Shown in pieces: positions 8,013 through 16,900 of a DNA stretch of 64,000 bases. The first letter of the stretch is position 1. Every line of letters starts with the position of its first letter. The DNA is from Nocardia spumae. Its GTDB lineage: Bacteria > Actinomycetota > Actinomycetes > Mycobacteriales > Mycobacteriaceae. The position numbers were made by a program, and so were the translations under genes. The notes under the pieces were generated by a model that was not told the DNA's origin, searched no databases, and saw only the letters and a program-made list of their open reading frames with translations. The stretch spans positions 4,278,001-4,342,000 of the forward strand of contig NZ_JAJFZL010000001.1 of NCBI RefSeq assembly GCF_020733635.1, written 5' to 3'.

Positions 8013-9383
8013 TCAATCCTTGTCGCCGAGCGAGCCCAGAACCTTGGGGACATCCTCGGCCGGCAGATAGCAGCCGGTCTGTTCGAACCCGCCGATGGTG
8101 CGGGTATCGAAATCCCCGTACCCGATGCGCAGGAAGTCGTCGCCGCCGAGCCCGTGCGCAGCCCAGTCGAAGGCCACCCGGGCGCGCGCGATGAGCGTCC
8201 GCAATGCCATCAGATGATAACCACGGGTCACGAATTGCGCTGGGGCGCCGCGTAATCCGATCCCCAACGGCCGCGCGACCGCGTCCGTGCCGCCGAGGTC
8301 GACCACCATGCCGAGATCGGGATGCCGGTAGGGTTCCGGGCGCCCGCCACGGAGCCCGGCCACCAGATTCCTTCCCAGATGACGCCCTTGACGCATGGCG
8401 TGCTGGGCGGTCGGCGCGCACACCGCGCCCTCACCCGCGGTCAGGTCCGGCACCGCGGCCGCGTCACCACACGCCCACACACCGGGCAGGCCCGGCACAG
8501 TGAAATCGGCGGCGGTGACGATGCGGCCCTTCTCGGTCGCCGCACCCAGATGCCCCGCGAGCGGACTCGGCGCGACTCCGGCGGTCCACAGCACCGTCCG
8601 CGACGGAATGAACCGGCCGTTGGTGAGCTGAACACCGTGCGCGGTAACCTCTTTCGCCGACGCGCCGCAGATCAATTCGATCCCGCGTTCGGCCAGAATC
8701 CGTTTGGTCTGCTCACCGAGCTGCTGCCCGAGCTCGGGCATGATCCGGTCGCCGCGAGTCACCAGATGCCAACGGACCATTTCCGATTCCGCCTTCGGGA
8801 AATAGCGGCGCGCGGCAGCCCGGGTGACCTTGTTCAGCACCGCCGTGGTCTCGGTGCCCGCATAGCCCGCGCCGATGGTGACGAAATTCAGCCGCTCCCG
8901 ATCCTCGTCCTCCCCGCCGCGCATCGCGGCCACATCCAGCTGGCGCAACACGTGGTCGCGCAGGTACATGGCCTCGGCCAGGGTTTTCATCCCGAATCCG
9001 TACTCGTCGAGACCCGGCACATCGAGCACCCGGGTGATACTGCCCGGCACCAGCACCAGATGGTCGTATTCGAGTGCGCTCTCCACACCCGCCGACCGGC
9101 TCACCACGAGTTGCCGGGTCTCCGGATGCACCCCGATCGCCCGGCCCGGCACCACCTCGGTCCGGCGCAGCACCCGCCGCAGCGACACCGAGATCGACCG
9201 CGGATTCAGCACACCGGAGGCGACCTGCGGCAACAGGGGCAGATAGAGCAACCCCGCATCCGGCGTGACGAGCTGGATGAACGCTTCCTCCGGGTTCAGA
9301 TGACGTTCGAGGTAACGGGCACATTCGACGCCGGAGAAACCACCGCCGACGATCACGATCTTCGCGGGACTCACGACGCTCAC
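8013..9383 (-). CDS. ndh: Type II NADH dehydrogenase (NDH-2)
   Basis: A single-subunit, non-proton-pumping NADH:quinone oxidoreductase of the inner membrane, about 456 residues. It has the FAD-binding IVIVGGGFSGVECARYL at the N-terminus, a second NADH-binding fold around FVTIGAGYAGTETTAVL, the WTAGVAPSPLAG segment, and the GVWACGDAAAVP FAD motif. No strong ribosome site helps choose among GTG starts at 9392, 9383 and 9374; 9383 (VSVVSPAKIVIV) fits the family best. It could also be a related FAD/NAD disulfide-type reductase, but the AAVP and AQHAMRQGRHLG blocks favour NDH-2. Confidence 0.85.
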   Translation of the reverse strand: MSVVSPAKIVIVGGGFSGVECARYLERHLNPEEAFIQLVTPDAGLLYLPLLPQVASGVLNPRSISVSLRRVLRRTEVVPGRAIGVHPETRQLVVSRSAGVESALEYDHLVLVPGSITRVLDVPGLDEYGFGMKTLAEAMYLRDHVLRQLDVAAMRGGEDEDRERLNFVTIGAGYAGTETTAVLNKVTRAAARRYFPKAESEMVRWHLVTRGDRIMPELGQQLGEQTKRILAERGIELICGASAKEVTAHGVQLTNGRFIPSRTVLWTAGVAPSPLAGHLGAATEKGRIVTAADFTVPGLPGVWACGDAAAVPDLTAGEGAVCAPTAQHAMRQGRHLGRNLVAGLRGGRPEPYRHPDLGMVVDLGGTDAVARPLGIGLRGAPAQFVTRGYHLMALRTLIARARVAFDWAAHGLGGDDFLRIGYGDFDTRTIGGFEQTGCYLPAEDVPKVLGSLGDKD

Positions 9384-9463
9384 TCTAACCACCGCGCCAG
9401 GGCGACGCAGACAGCTTCACCGCATAACGGCTGGGCCATGCGTGCCTGGCGACCGATCGCCGG

Positions 9464-10018
9464 TCAAGCGGACGGCCGCACGTTGTCGGGAAAACGGCCC
9501 TCGTAGTTGCCCGGCGGATCGTAGTCGGCGACCACGTAGGTCTCGGAGGAACCGGGTAGACACGCACGCGCCACTCCGATCCGCGTGGTGCCCTTCCAGA
9601 CCACCTGCGTGAAATGACCTGTCTCCACGCTGAATCCGGGCTTGCCGTAGTCGTAGGCACCCTCTTCGTCCGCCCAGGAGCGAAACGCCTGATCGGCCCC
9701 CGCATGGTCGGAACCACCGCTCGACATCATGAACAGGTTCTCGCCGTAGCCGGAGTTCGGCCGATGCTCGAAGCTGTGGGTCCGGGCCAGGTGCTGCGCC
9801 CATTCCTCGGCCACCCGGTTCAACGCCTGATCGAGTTGAAGTTCCGCGGCCTGATGACGGGCACGAAAATCGTTGTGCAACGACAGCATCCGCTCCCCGA
9901 ACACGGTATCGGTGCACGAGTAGTCCGGTTCCTCCCGGGCGGACGCCGTACCGGCGCCCGTCATGGCGGCCACCACGGCCAGGGCCATTACGACCGAGGG
10001 GAACCGGCCTGCGCGCAT
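9464..10018 (-). CDS. Secreted CAP-domain (SCP/PR-1-like) protein
   Basis: The 184-residue protein has a Sec signal peptide (basic MRAGRFPS, hydrophobic core, cleavage near AGTASA-RE at about residue 27) and then a CAP domain: LHNDFRARHQA, EEWAQHLART, NSGYGENLF, GHFTQVVWKGTTRIGVARA and YVVADYDPPGNY. These are the standard CAP boxes, including the histidine and glutamate positions of the cavity. Bacterial members are extracellular, with lipid-binding or still unknown roles. AGGAGA lies eight bases before the ATG. It is monocistronic as far as can be seen. Confidence 0.88.
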   Translation of the reverse strand: MRAGRFPSVVMALAVVAAMTGAGTASAREEPDYSCTDTVFGERMLSLHNDFRARHQAAELQLDQALNRVAEEWAQHLARTHSFEHRPNSGYGENLFMMSSGGSDHAGADQAFRSWADEEGAYDYGKPGFSVETGHFTQVVWKGTTRIGVARACLPGSSETYVVADYDPPGNYEGRFPDNVRPSA

Positions 10019-10245
10019 AGTGATCTCCTGAGATGGTTATACCGGTGCAGCGGACGACAGTGCCATCAACCTCCACGCCGCCCCTTCGGATCGGCAGCCC
10101 GGACAGAGCGGGAGATGTACCGGAAATCGTTGGGGTGGAGTAGATGTCGGGCGCCAAGTGTAGCGGGGCGGTCCGGCTCACACGGCGAAACGACCGACTC
10201 GATTCCACACTCCCGCACGAGGTTCGGCGGCGGACCACACCAGGA

Positions 10246-10965
10246 TCACCGGAAAAGGTCATCACCGAGAGGCTGATCGACGGTAAGGATCTCCACATCA
10301 AGCTGCGTCAACCCGTCCGATTCGATCCCGACACACACCCCGGTCTGCACATCGAGCCGAATCGCCGACGACGGCCCCGGCATCCATATCTGCCGGTCAT
10401 AGTCGAACTGCCCGCCGAGCAGCGCACAGCAGTCACACCGCGGTTCGTACGCGCTCGTCGACCGGGCGGTCACCTGCCACGCCGGTCGGCCGTGATGCTC
10501 GACGACCGTCACATCGCCCAGCTCAGCGGCAACACCACCATCACGCACCCCATCGGCCAACTCGATCGGATTCAACATGGCCACCCAGTGGTAGTCCCGG
10601 AAGAAGGGGCTGTCGTAGTCCACATCGGAATCCACATCGAACACATCCGGGACGACCTCGACGAGCCCATCGTCGGCATACACCGGCTCCACCTCCGACG
10701 GCCACCGCCCCGGCATCGGCTCCCACCCCCGCCCCCTGTCGATACCGGCCCCCGGAAACGGCCGCGTCCCGGCGACGACCTCGACAACCCTCCCCCGCAC
10801 ATCCTCCACCCGCACACTCCCCGGCCGCCGAATCCACGCATGCAACGGAACCTCCGCGCCACTGCCCCAACGGAATTCGAGCGTTCGCCATCGCCACGGC
10901 GAAGAGCGAGCGAGCCGGCGAAACCGATCCCCAGTCACTGACGACACCGACCGATACTCCCACAC
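10246..10965 (-). CDS. Hypothetical protein next to tRNA-Pro
   Basis: I do not recognise this protein. It is about 239 residues from GTG 10965 (VWEYRS) and rich in tryptophan, valine and aspartate. It has a cysteine pair (PRCDCCALLGG) and a C-terminal stretch WQVTARSTSAYEPRCD that resembles outer-membrane-lipoprotein-like beta domains, with no signal peptide. The frame is open up to 11,112, but that part overlaps the tRNA on the other strand, so a start at 10965, 10947 or 10938 is more likely. It is the last host gene before the integrated element. Confidence 0.55.
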   Translation of the reverse strand: MWEYRSVSSVTGDRFRRLARSSPWRWRTLEFRWGSGAEVPLHAWIRRPGSVRVEDVRGRVVEVVAGTRPFPGAGIDRGRGWEPMPGRWPSEVEPVYADDGLVEVVPDVFDVDSDVDYDSPFFRDYHWVAMLNPIELADGVRDGGVAAELGDVTVVEHHGRPAWQVTARSTSAYEPRCDCCALLGGQFDYDRQIWMPGPSSAIRLDVQTGVCVGIESDGLTQLDVEILTVDQPLGDDLFR

Positions 10966-11069
10966 CCGACGCCCCCGCCGACCTGGTACAACCAGCCACC
11001 ATGGACCCGATTTGGTCCAACCGGGGGGTGGTGAGGTAATCTCTTCGAGCACCCGCCGAGCGGGAGCAA

Positions 11070-11146
<77 letters not shown>

Positions 11147-11148
11147 AG

Positions 11149-11184
11149 AAAAATCCCCTCCGACCAGGGTCGGAGGGGATTTTT
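11149..11184. terminator. Bidirectional terminator between tRNA-Pro and integrase
   Basis: A near-perfect hairpin: AAAAATCCCCTCCGACC (11149-11165) pairs with GGTCGGAGGGGATTTTT (11168-11184). The T run on one side and the A run on the other make it usable in both directions, for the tRNA from the left and for the integrase operon from the right. Confidence 0.85.
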
Positions 11185-11186
11185 CG

Positions 11187-12461
11187 TTATTGGGCTATCC
11201 GTAGAGTTGGGGCCAATCTGGGGCCAGCACCGCTCTGCAGGTGCTGAGACAGCTTTTGACCGTCGTCTCGGAGAGCCTCGATGTCGGGGTGTAGGTAGCG
11301 CTGAGTGATGCGCGGATCGGTGTGACCGGCGATCTGCTGCAACCGATGCAGCGGGACACCGGCATCGGCGAACCAGGTGAGCCCCGTGTGCCGCAGATCG
11401 TGGCGACGGAGGTGCTCGAAGCCAAGCTGGGCCACTACCTCGTCCCAGTTCGTTGCATCCCGCAGGACCGCGGTCGCGATTCGTCCGCCTCGTGGCCCCA
11501 CGAATACCCGGGCATCCCTCAGCGCTTCACCGCGCTCTTTTTCGGATGCATCCCGCAGCGCCGGATCCGCGGCAACCCGCACCGCCGCCACGTTGATGCG
11601 GCGCAGGACGATCGGGCGGATCTCCTCGATTACCGGAATAGGCCGGGACCGTTTGCCTTTCGTGCGCTTGTCCTTCATCCCGCCCGGTCCCGGAGTTGTC
11701 TGACGCCGGAGAGTCCACACCCACTGTTCGGTATCGATATCACCCACCCGGCAACCCGAGACCTCGCCGATCCGCGTTGCGGTGCATGCAGCGAAGACGA
11801 CGGCGTCACCCCAGCCGCGGTAACGACCGTGCGATGCTTCCACCAGTGCGTCGGCCAGCTGTTGCAGCGCTTCCCAGTTCGGCAGAGCCAACGATCTCGG
11901 ATTGTCGATCTCGTCTTCGTGCTTGACGAGTTGACGCTGCCAGCCGCTCACGTCGACGCGGTTGCGGTCGACTACTTCGTCTCTCACCGCCTGATTCAGT
12001 ACTCGGGCCAACGCGGCAAGGGTGTTCTTGATGGTCGATTCACCACAGCCGGCGTCGATCCACTTCGTGACAGCGCGGTCGACCACTCCGGTTGTCACCA
12101 TCGTGATCGGCAGGTGCCCTAGCGATTTCACCACCCGCAACCGCCAGCCAGCCCGATACGGATCGAGAGTCTTGGGCTCGACTCCGCGCATTGCGGTGTC
12201 CCAGTGAGCATTTCCGTATTCGGCCAAGGTCGACGTGGCGGTCTTCGGATCAACTCCCCGCTTGGCAGCCTGCTCGATCTGTTCGATCCACGCTGTCGCC
12301 TCCTCCTCGGTGGCGAAAGATTCTGACTTCGAGTCGCGGCGCTTCGTGAGCGGGTCGGTCCAGCGCACCCTAGCGCGACACCGGCCAGCCTTCCCTCGAA
12401 TTTCGACGTAGCCGGTCACCGCGACGCCCAACGGCGCCAGATCGACCCTGTCGTCGCTCAT
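11187..12461 (-). CDS. int: Tyrosine-type site-specific integrase
   Basis: A 424-residue recombinase that inserts and excises the element at tRNA-Pro. The N-terminal part holds a short arm-binding region (GYVEIRGKAGRCRARVRW) and a SAM-like core-binding domain. The catalytic domain shows arginine in ATRIGEVSGC, the HxxR box (HDLRHTGLTWF), the later histidine in IAGHTDPRITQRYLHP, and the nucleophile tyrosine in QRYLH. The ATG at 12461 overlaps the excisionase stop by one base (TGATG), so translation is coupled. It ends two bases before a terminator that it shares with the tRNA. A decayed copy lies at 32,560-33,651. Confidence 0.95.
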   Translation of the reverse strand: MSDDRVDLAPLGVAVTGYVEIRGKAGRCRARVRWTDPLTKRRDSKSESFATEEEATAWIEQIEQAAKRGVDPKTATSTLAEYGNAHWDTAMRGVEPKTLDPYRAGWRLRVVKSLGHLPITMVTTGVVDRAVTKWIDAGCGESTIKNTLAALARVLNQAVRDEVVDRNRVDVSGWQRQLVKHEDEIDNPRSLALPNWEALQQLADALVEASHGRYRGWGDAVVFAACTATRIGEVSGCRVGDIDTEQWVWTLRRQTTPGPGGMKDKRTKGKRSRPIPVIEEIRPIVLRRINVAAVRVAADPALRDASEKERGEALRDARVFVGPRGGRIATAVLRDATNWDEVVAQLGFEHLRRHDLRHTGLTWFADAGVPLHRLQQIAGHTDPRITQRYLHPDIEALRDDGQKLSQHLQSGAGPRLAPTLRIAQ

Positions 12462-12757
12462 CAGGCTGCCGCCGTTGGATCGACACGCCTGCCCTTGAGG
12501 TAGGCAATCAGGTCTGCACCGCTGTATCTGGTCGTCCGATCGGAGATTGTGACGAACGGCGGCCCTTGCGGGGGCCTTGCGGTCCGCCAGCGTCGCAGGC
12601 TGGACGCATCCACTCTCAGCATCGCCGCGACCTCCTCGGTGGTGTACCAATCCGCAGGCTCCAGTACAGTCCGCTCCCGCTTGGCGCTGATGACGGACAG
12701 ACCCTTTTGTCCATACTGGTCGCCATCCGTGGTCTGCATGTACTCCTTACTGTCCAT
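12461..12757 (-). CDS. xis: Excisionase-like helix-turn-helix protein
   Basis: This 98-residue protein carries a MerR/AlpA-type winged helix: WYTTEEVAAMLRVDASSLRRW, then GPPFVTISDRTTRYSGADLIAYL. Such proteins beside integrases act as recombination directionality factors. The ATG at 12757 (MDSKEYMQ) is chosen because AGGAG lies nine bases upstream; the frame continues ten codons further, to MTTSRKE. The gene start overlaps the end of the DUF2637 gene, and its stop overlaps the integrase start. A fragment of the same gene follows the decayed integrase copy. Confidence 0.85.
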   Translation of the reverse strand: MDSKEYMQTTDGDQYGQKGLSVISAKRERTVLEPADWYTTEEVAAMLRVDASSLRRWRTARPPQGPPFVTISDRTTRYSGADLIAYLKGRRVDPTAAA

Positions 12758-13772
12758 TTTCGATTGCTCCTTCCGTGATGTGGTCACGCGCGGCGTTGAT
12801 GGTGCGGGTGACCGTCGTACGGCTCAGTTCGACGTTGTCTGCGATGCGCGCGTGCGGCCAGTTCCGCTCGAACCGCAGCCGGAGGATGGTCGCGACCTTT
12901 TCCGGATTACGGCGCCTGGAGGGATCGGCGTTGCAAACTTCCTCAGCGATGTCGGCCCACCGGTCGCGCGCACCGGCCGGTGCGCTGGTGCTCGGCGGGC
13001 CTGCCTCGATCTGCTGGAGCTGGTGCGCCGTCGGCAACGAGACCGGCACGCCGGGGGGCTCTTGATGCCCATCTCGGACTGCGACGACACGTTCCGCATC
13101 TGCGCTACGCACCGCGTCTTCCGGGCTACGCACTGCCTGTGCACCGTCGGTGTGCAGGTTCGGGGTGTGGTGCTCGCGGATGATCATGTGTGCGAGCGCC
13201 GCGCCCATGCCCAGAACCCCGACGGGAAGGCAGGCCACCAGCACGGTCACCGGCCATGGCGCCACGTCGACGCCGGCGGCGCGCATGAGGTGGTAGGCGA
13301 CCTGTCCGACGGCGCCGAGTATCAGGCTTCCGAATGCTGAATACTTCGCGTAGCTGCGGGTTCGGTCGGATCGGATGCGTCCGGACAGCCAGACGTAGAG
13401 CGCGTAGGAGGCGTATGCCTCCATCCCGATGGGCAACGTGATCGCGGTGTTGATCGTGAACTGATCCCAGATTCCCGGCAAAGGTCGGACCGGACCGAAT
13501 CCGGTGAGCTGTCCGAGTCCGACCCAGCCGGACCAGATCGCGACGAACGCCGGCAGTGCCAGCAAGAGGACCGGCCAGGCCCGCGGCGCGCTGCGCACCA
13601 CGGAGGTTTCGGCTGGTGCGTTGTGGTGCGCAGGGCTGGCGCTGCGCACCGGTGGCTGTTCGGATTCGTTGGTGTCGTGTGCGCTGGCGGTCGGCTGTCC
13701 CGGAATGTAGAGGGTGTGGGAGCCGATTTCCAGCGGCGCGAATTGCGGCGGTGAGGTGATTTCGAGAGTCAC
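12747..13772 (-). CDS. DUF2637-type membrane protein with C-terminal helix-turn-helix
   Basis: The 341-residue protein has a low-complexity N-terminus, then four probable membrane helices (WPVLLLALPAFVAIWSGWVG, a segment around LPIGMEAYASYALYVW, YSAFGSLILGAVGQVAYHL, WPVTVLVACLPVGVLGMGAA). This matches DUF2637 proteins found in actinobacterial mobile elements, which resemble Spd proteins of plasmid spread. The last 80 residues look like a DNA-binding domain (RRNPEKVATILRLRFERNW, then IADNVELSRTTVTRTI). A spread or replication-control role is inferred. The GTG start overlaps the previous stop (GTGA). Confidence 0.75.
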   Translation of the reverse strand: MTLEITSPPQFAPLEIGSHTLYIPGQPTASAHDTNESEQPPVRSASPAHHNAPAETSVVRSAPRAWPVLLLALPAFVAIWSGWVGLGQLTGFGPVRPLPGIWDQFTINTAITLPIGMEAYASYALYVWLSGRIRSDRTRSYAKYSAFGSLILGAVGQVAYHLMRAAGVDVAPWPVTVLVACLPVGVLGMGAALAHMIIREHHTPNLHTDGAQAVRSPEDAVRSADAERVVAVRDGHQEPPGVPVSLPTAHQLQQIEAGPPSTSAPAGARDRWADIAEEVCNADPSRRRNPEKVATILRLRFERNWPHARIADNVELSRTTVTRTINAARDHITEGAIENGQ

Positions 13773-14197
13773 AGGTAGCCCCCGTTGCGCTGGAGTGGTC
13801 CGTCTGCACCGTGGAGCAGATAGTCCTCTTGGATCAGCATGAGTTCGATGATCGAATCGAGGTAGCGCCATTCGATTCGCGTGATCTCGCTGTCGGGTCG
13901 CACGCCGCGGTGGGTGTTGCAGAAGAATTCGATGAACTCGGCACGGGTCCAGTTGTGGAACCCCTCGGCGGCGACGTCGACGGCGGTGATGGCGTCGAGT
14001 CGTTCCCGGTTGACCGAGACGATTTCGACGTCGGTGATGCGGTCGAGCGGCTCGCCGGGTTTGCGTCCTTGGACCTTGCGGCACAGCGTGATCCGGTCGC
14101 CTGGTCGGAGCATTTGCCAGCCGGTGCGGCGGGTGACGGTCTTGGTGCGGTTGCGGACCTGGGTCTCGGTCAGTGCGACGGACATCAGTCGGGGCAT
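13769..14197 (-). CDS. ASCH-domain-like protein
   Basis: A 142-residue protein whose core (MLRPGDRITLCRKVQGRKPG, DRITDVEIVSVNRERL, then EFIEFFCNTHRG and EITRIEWRYL) has the pattern of ASCH domains, small beta-barrel proteins thought to bind RNA or modified nucleotides and common on phages and mobile elements. GGAGGAC lies just before the ATG at 14197. Its stop overlaps the next gene's start. The assignment rests on pattern only. Confidence 0.6.
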   Translation of the reverse strand: MPRLMSVALTETQVRNRTKTVTRRTGWQMLRPGDRITLCRKVQGRKPGEPLDRITDVEIVSVNRERLDAITAVDVAAEGFHNWTRAEFIEFFCNTHRGVRPDSEITRIEWRYLDSIIELMLIQEDYLLHGADGPLQRNGGYL

Positions 14198-14273
14198 GAG
14201 TTGTCCTCCTCGGTGATCTGGGGGGGCGTAACGGGCGTGGTGGGAATTGGTCTGGTGGAATCGGCCCGGCCGG

Positions 14274-14708
14274 CTACAGGTCCAGCTCGAATGGGTTGGA
14301 GCTGAAACGGGATTCGGGGTATTCCAGACTGTTTCGGGTGCCGTCGTGTACGACCTGTCCGTCGATTTCGGTGTAGCCGGCGGAGATGCGGCGCATGTGG
14401 GGGATCCGGTCGAACGCGAGGTCGGTGGCCTGTTCCAGGCTGCGCTCGTACACGGTGGCGGGGTAGGTGGGATCGGTGGCGCGCAACAGGTCTCGTTCCC
14501 TGAGCATGTCTTGGGGCGCGTGGCGGTACTGCCGGTCGAGGCCGGACAGGTCGCGCCAGTGTTCGGCGTGGGGTCCGCGCTGCCAGTGGCGGTCGATCTC
14601 GGTGCGTTCGAGTTCGATGTTGAGGTCGAGCTCGGAATCGGTGCTGGGTTCGAGTGCGGTGTAGCGGACGAAGTCGGCGCGCATGGCCTGTTCGTGTTCG
14701 GAGTGCAT
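14274..14708 (-). CDS. Hypothetical protein of the element
   Basis: A 144-residue acidic, charged, soluble protein with no motif I recognise. It is rich in arginine, aspartate and tyrosine and is predicted mostly helical at the N-terminus (ELDLNIELERTEIDRHWQRG). AGGAGG lies upstream of the ATG, which comes one base after the stop of the preceding gene (TGACATG). A 76-bp gap follows before the ASCH gene. Confidence 0.65.
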   Translation of the reverse strand: MHSEHEQAMRADFVRYTALEPSTDSELDLNIELERTEIDRHWQRGPHAEHWRDLSGLDRQYRHAPQDMLRERDLLRATDPTYPATVYERSLEQATDLAFDRIPHMRRISAGYTEIDGQVVHDGTRNSLEYPESRFSSNPFELDL

Positions 14709-14709
14709 G

Positions 14710-15411
14710 TCAGCAGGCCTCCTGGTCGATCGGGGGCTGGTAGCTGGCGGTGTAGAGCTTGGGGGCGGAGAAGTTCGGGGCTGGTGGTTCGCCGAGTCCC
14801 TCGTACCGGATCCGGACCTTGCCGCCGACGACGGTGCGGGTGGCGCCGGCGTCCATGCACGCGCCGATCAGGGCGTCGGCGATGCCGGTGCGGACCCAGA
14901 CCTTCCGCAGTCCCTGCCCGTAGGGCTTGGTGGTGCCGTCGGTCTGCACGATCAGGATCGGGACCATGCGTTCGTTGCCGTTGGCATCGAGTTTCGGTGC
15001 GCGGGTGCGGTAATCGAGATCGGGCTCTTCCTCGATGGCGACGATGACGCCCTCGATCTGCGTGCCGGGCTCGCTGTTGCGGTTGAACGCGGCGCGGGTA
15101 CGGGGTGTGAACGCCTTGCTCATCGTGGTGTCGCCCGCGGGCCGGGCCGGCTTGGTCTTGGTTGCGGTGCTGGTCATGGTGGTGGTCCTCCTCGCGTTCG
15201 TGGGGGTGGATTGCTGTGTGCCGCGGGGCCGCGCCCGATCGGGGCGCGGTGTCTCGGCGGTGGTCTGGTGGTGGTCGATGAGCGGGAGCCCGTGCGCTGC
15301 GGCGAGTTCGTTGGCCTTGGCGTAGAACAGCAGGGCCTCGGGGGTGCCTTTGACGCTGTCGGCGTGGGCTCGGAGCTTGGTGACTTTGTCGCGGGCCTGG
15401 TCGGGTGTCAC
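14710..15411 (-). CDS. DUF2786-like domain joined to an element-specific domain
   Basis: The 233-residue frame starts at GTG 15411 behind GGAGG. Its first 45 residues (KVTKLRAHADSVKGTPEALL, then YAKANELAAAHGL) look like a DUF2786 domain. After a proline-arginine linker a second ATG (15177, MTSTATKTK) has its own strong AGGAGG nine bases upstream, and the following 155 residues form a separate domain (PGTQIEGVIVAIEEEPDLDY through VRTGIADALIGACMDAGA to GKVRIRYEGLG). The cell may therefore make both a long and a short product. Its GTG overlaps the stop of the small upstream gene. Function is unknown; the second domain resembles single-stranded-DNA-binding-type beta proteins only in outline. Confidence 0.65.
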   Translation of the reverse strand: MTPDQARDKVTKLRAHADSVKGTPEALLFYAKANELAAAHGLPLIDHHQTTAETPRPDRARPRGTQQSTPTNARRTTTMTSTATKTKPARPAGDTTMSKAFTPRTRAAFNRNSEPGTQIEGVIVAIEEEPDLDYRTRAPKLDANGNERMVPILIVQTDGTTKPYGQGLRKVWVRTGIADALIGACMDAGATRTVVGGKVRIRYEGLGEPPAPNFSAPKLYTASYQPPIDQEAC

Positions 15412-15539
15412 TGCTGCGGGCCTCCGATCGTTGTGTGGGTGGCGGGCTCGGTGACCGGCACCGGGTGGGTTAACCGATGGTGGGCTCCGGTGGCCGGGTT
15501 GCTGTTTCGGCCCGCGAGGGCCTGATCGGGGTCCGTCAT
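15408..15539 (-). CDS. Small hypothetical protein, 43 aa
   Basis: A 43-residue product (MTDPDQALAGRNSNPATGAH...) lies exactly in the gap between two larger genes. Its ATG overlaps the stop of the upstream gene and its stop overlaps the GTG of the next gene. It is rich in proline, threonine and asparagine with no motif. Position and coupled overlaps are the only evidence that it is translated. Confidence 0.5.
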   Translation of the reverse strand: MTDPDQALAGRNSNPATGAHHRLTHPVPVTEPATHTTIGGPQQ

Positions 15540-16855
15540 CGGTCGAGCCCGTTGAGTACCGGTTTGGTGATGACCGGGCCGTGGAAGATCGGCTGCGCGG
15601 GGCGCGGCATCGCCGCTGCGGGACCGTCGGCGGTCGGCGACTGCTGCCGGTCCAGGTCGTGATCGGCGAATTTGCTTGTCAGCTCGGTGTTCTCGGTACG
15701 GAGCTGCTCGTTCTCGGTGCGGGCCTGGTGCAGTTCGGCGCGCAGCTGATCGATTTCGCTGACCGGGCCGTGATCGTTGTCGATCTGCCATCCGGCGACC
15801 TCGTCGATGACCGCGTTCCGCTGCCCGATGGCGTGGTAGATCGGCGACTGGGTCCCGGCGTCGCCGATCTGGACGGTCAGATCGGCTTTGTCAGGCCAGC
15901 CGTACGAATCGTCGGCGAGCTGGTCCAGAGCCCACTCATGCCCCTCGGGGAGGCTGGTGAACTCGGCTCGTTTCGCCAGTTCCGGGTGCGTGCGCACCAT
16001 CTCGGCGGTGCCGACGACCACCTCGTAATAGCGCGTCGGTTCACGCTCCGGTTCCTGCTGGGGTGCCGCGGCCTCGGCAGCCGGTTCCGGCTGCTGCGTG
16101 GGCTCGAACCGCTCCTGGTAGCTCGGCTCGGCGTTGGAGTCGATGAGCCGATCCGCCACCGGGCCCGCGGTGGCCGCGAAGGCGAAGGCGCCCCGAGCCG
16201 AATTGTGCAGCGGGCCTTGATCGATGGTCGGCCGCTCCGACATCGTGAACGGCGATTGGTAGGTGCGCTGTTGGGCTGCCCATACGGCGCGTTCGCGGTG
16301 CAGCTGCTCCCACTGCTGAAGCTGGCGCCGTTCGGTCGGGCCGGCGAGACCGGCGCGCAGCCTGGTCAATCCGTCGCGTGCTCGGGCACGCAGGGTGTCC
16401 AGGCCGAAGGTCGGCCGGAACACCGGGCGGACCGGGTGGCGCGGGTAGGCGTGGACGGTGGCCAGCGAGGTCACGGCCTGACCGCGTTCGGTCGCGGTGA
16501 GATGCTGGGAGGCGTAGATGCGGGTTTCGATCCGCTGCCGGGCGGTGTCGAGCTCGCGCTGGCGATCGAACCAGGTGTCAGGGGTGTCCCACGCGCGGAT
16601 CTGCTGTTCGTTGAGCAGTCGCCACCGGTATTCGACCAAGCTGGCGGTCAGCCGCCGGCGCTCTTGGGAGTGGGCGAACATGGTTTGGTGAGCGTCGGCC
16701 TTGACCAGTGCGTTGATCTCGCGCCGCACACTGCGCGGCACGCGGGTGGCGCTGGGATTCATGGTCCGCCAGGAGGCAAGAACGTGGTTGACCCGGCGGG
16801 CCAGCCCGGAAACTTCGTTCACGATCTGGTCGGTCTCGGATGTGTTGTCAGGCAT
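15536..16855 (-). CDS. Large hypothetical protein with coiled coil
   Basis: A 439-residue soluble protein. The N-terminal half is helical and rich in arginine and glutamine, and a low-complexity glutamate/proline/alanine linker lies near the middle. The C-terminus has a leucine-spaced coiled coil (EIDQLRAELHQARTENEQLR). AGGAGG precedes the ATG at 16855. The protein ends in NGLDR, related to the DWGLDR tails seen further up the operon, and the next ATG overlaps its stop. No domain is recognised; a structural or transfer role is possible. Confidence 0.7.
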   Translation of the reverse strand: MPDNTSETDQIVNEVSGLARRVNHVLASWRTMNPSATRVPRSVRREINALVKADAHQTMFAHSQERRRLTASLVEYRWRLLNEQQIRAWDTPDTWFDRQRELDTARQRIETRIYASQHLTATERGQAVTSLATVHAYPRHPVRPVFRPTFGLDTLRARARDGLTRLRAGLAGPTERRQLQQWEQLHRERAVWAAQQRTYQSPFTMSERPTIDQGPLHNSARGAFAFAATAGPVADRLIDSNAEPSYQERFEPTQQPEPAAEAAAPQQEPEREPTRYYEVVVGTAEMVRTHPELAKRAEFTSLPEGHEWALDQLADDSYGWPDKADLTVQIGDAGTQSPIYHAIGQRNAVIDEVAGWQIDNDHGPVSEIDQLRAELHQARTENEQLRTENTELTSKFADHDLDRQQSPTADGPAAAMPRPAQPIFHGPVITKPVLNGLDR

Positions 16856-16900
16856 AGGGTTTGGTCCTCCTCTGTTCGATGGGTTCGATGGGAAACTCGG

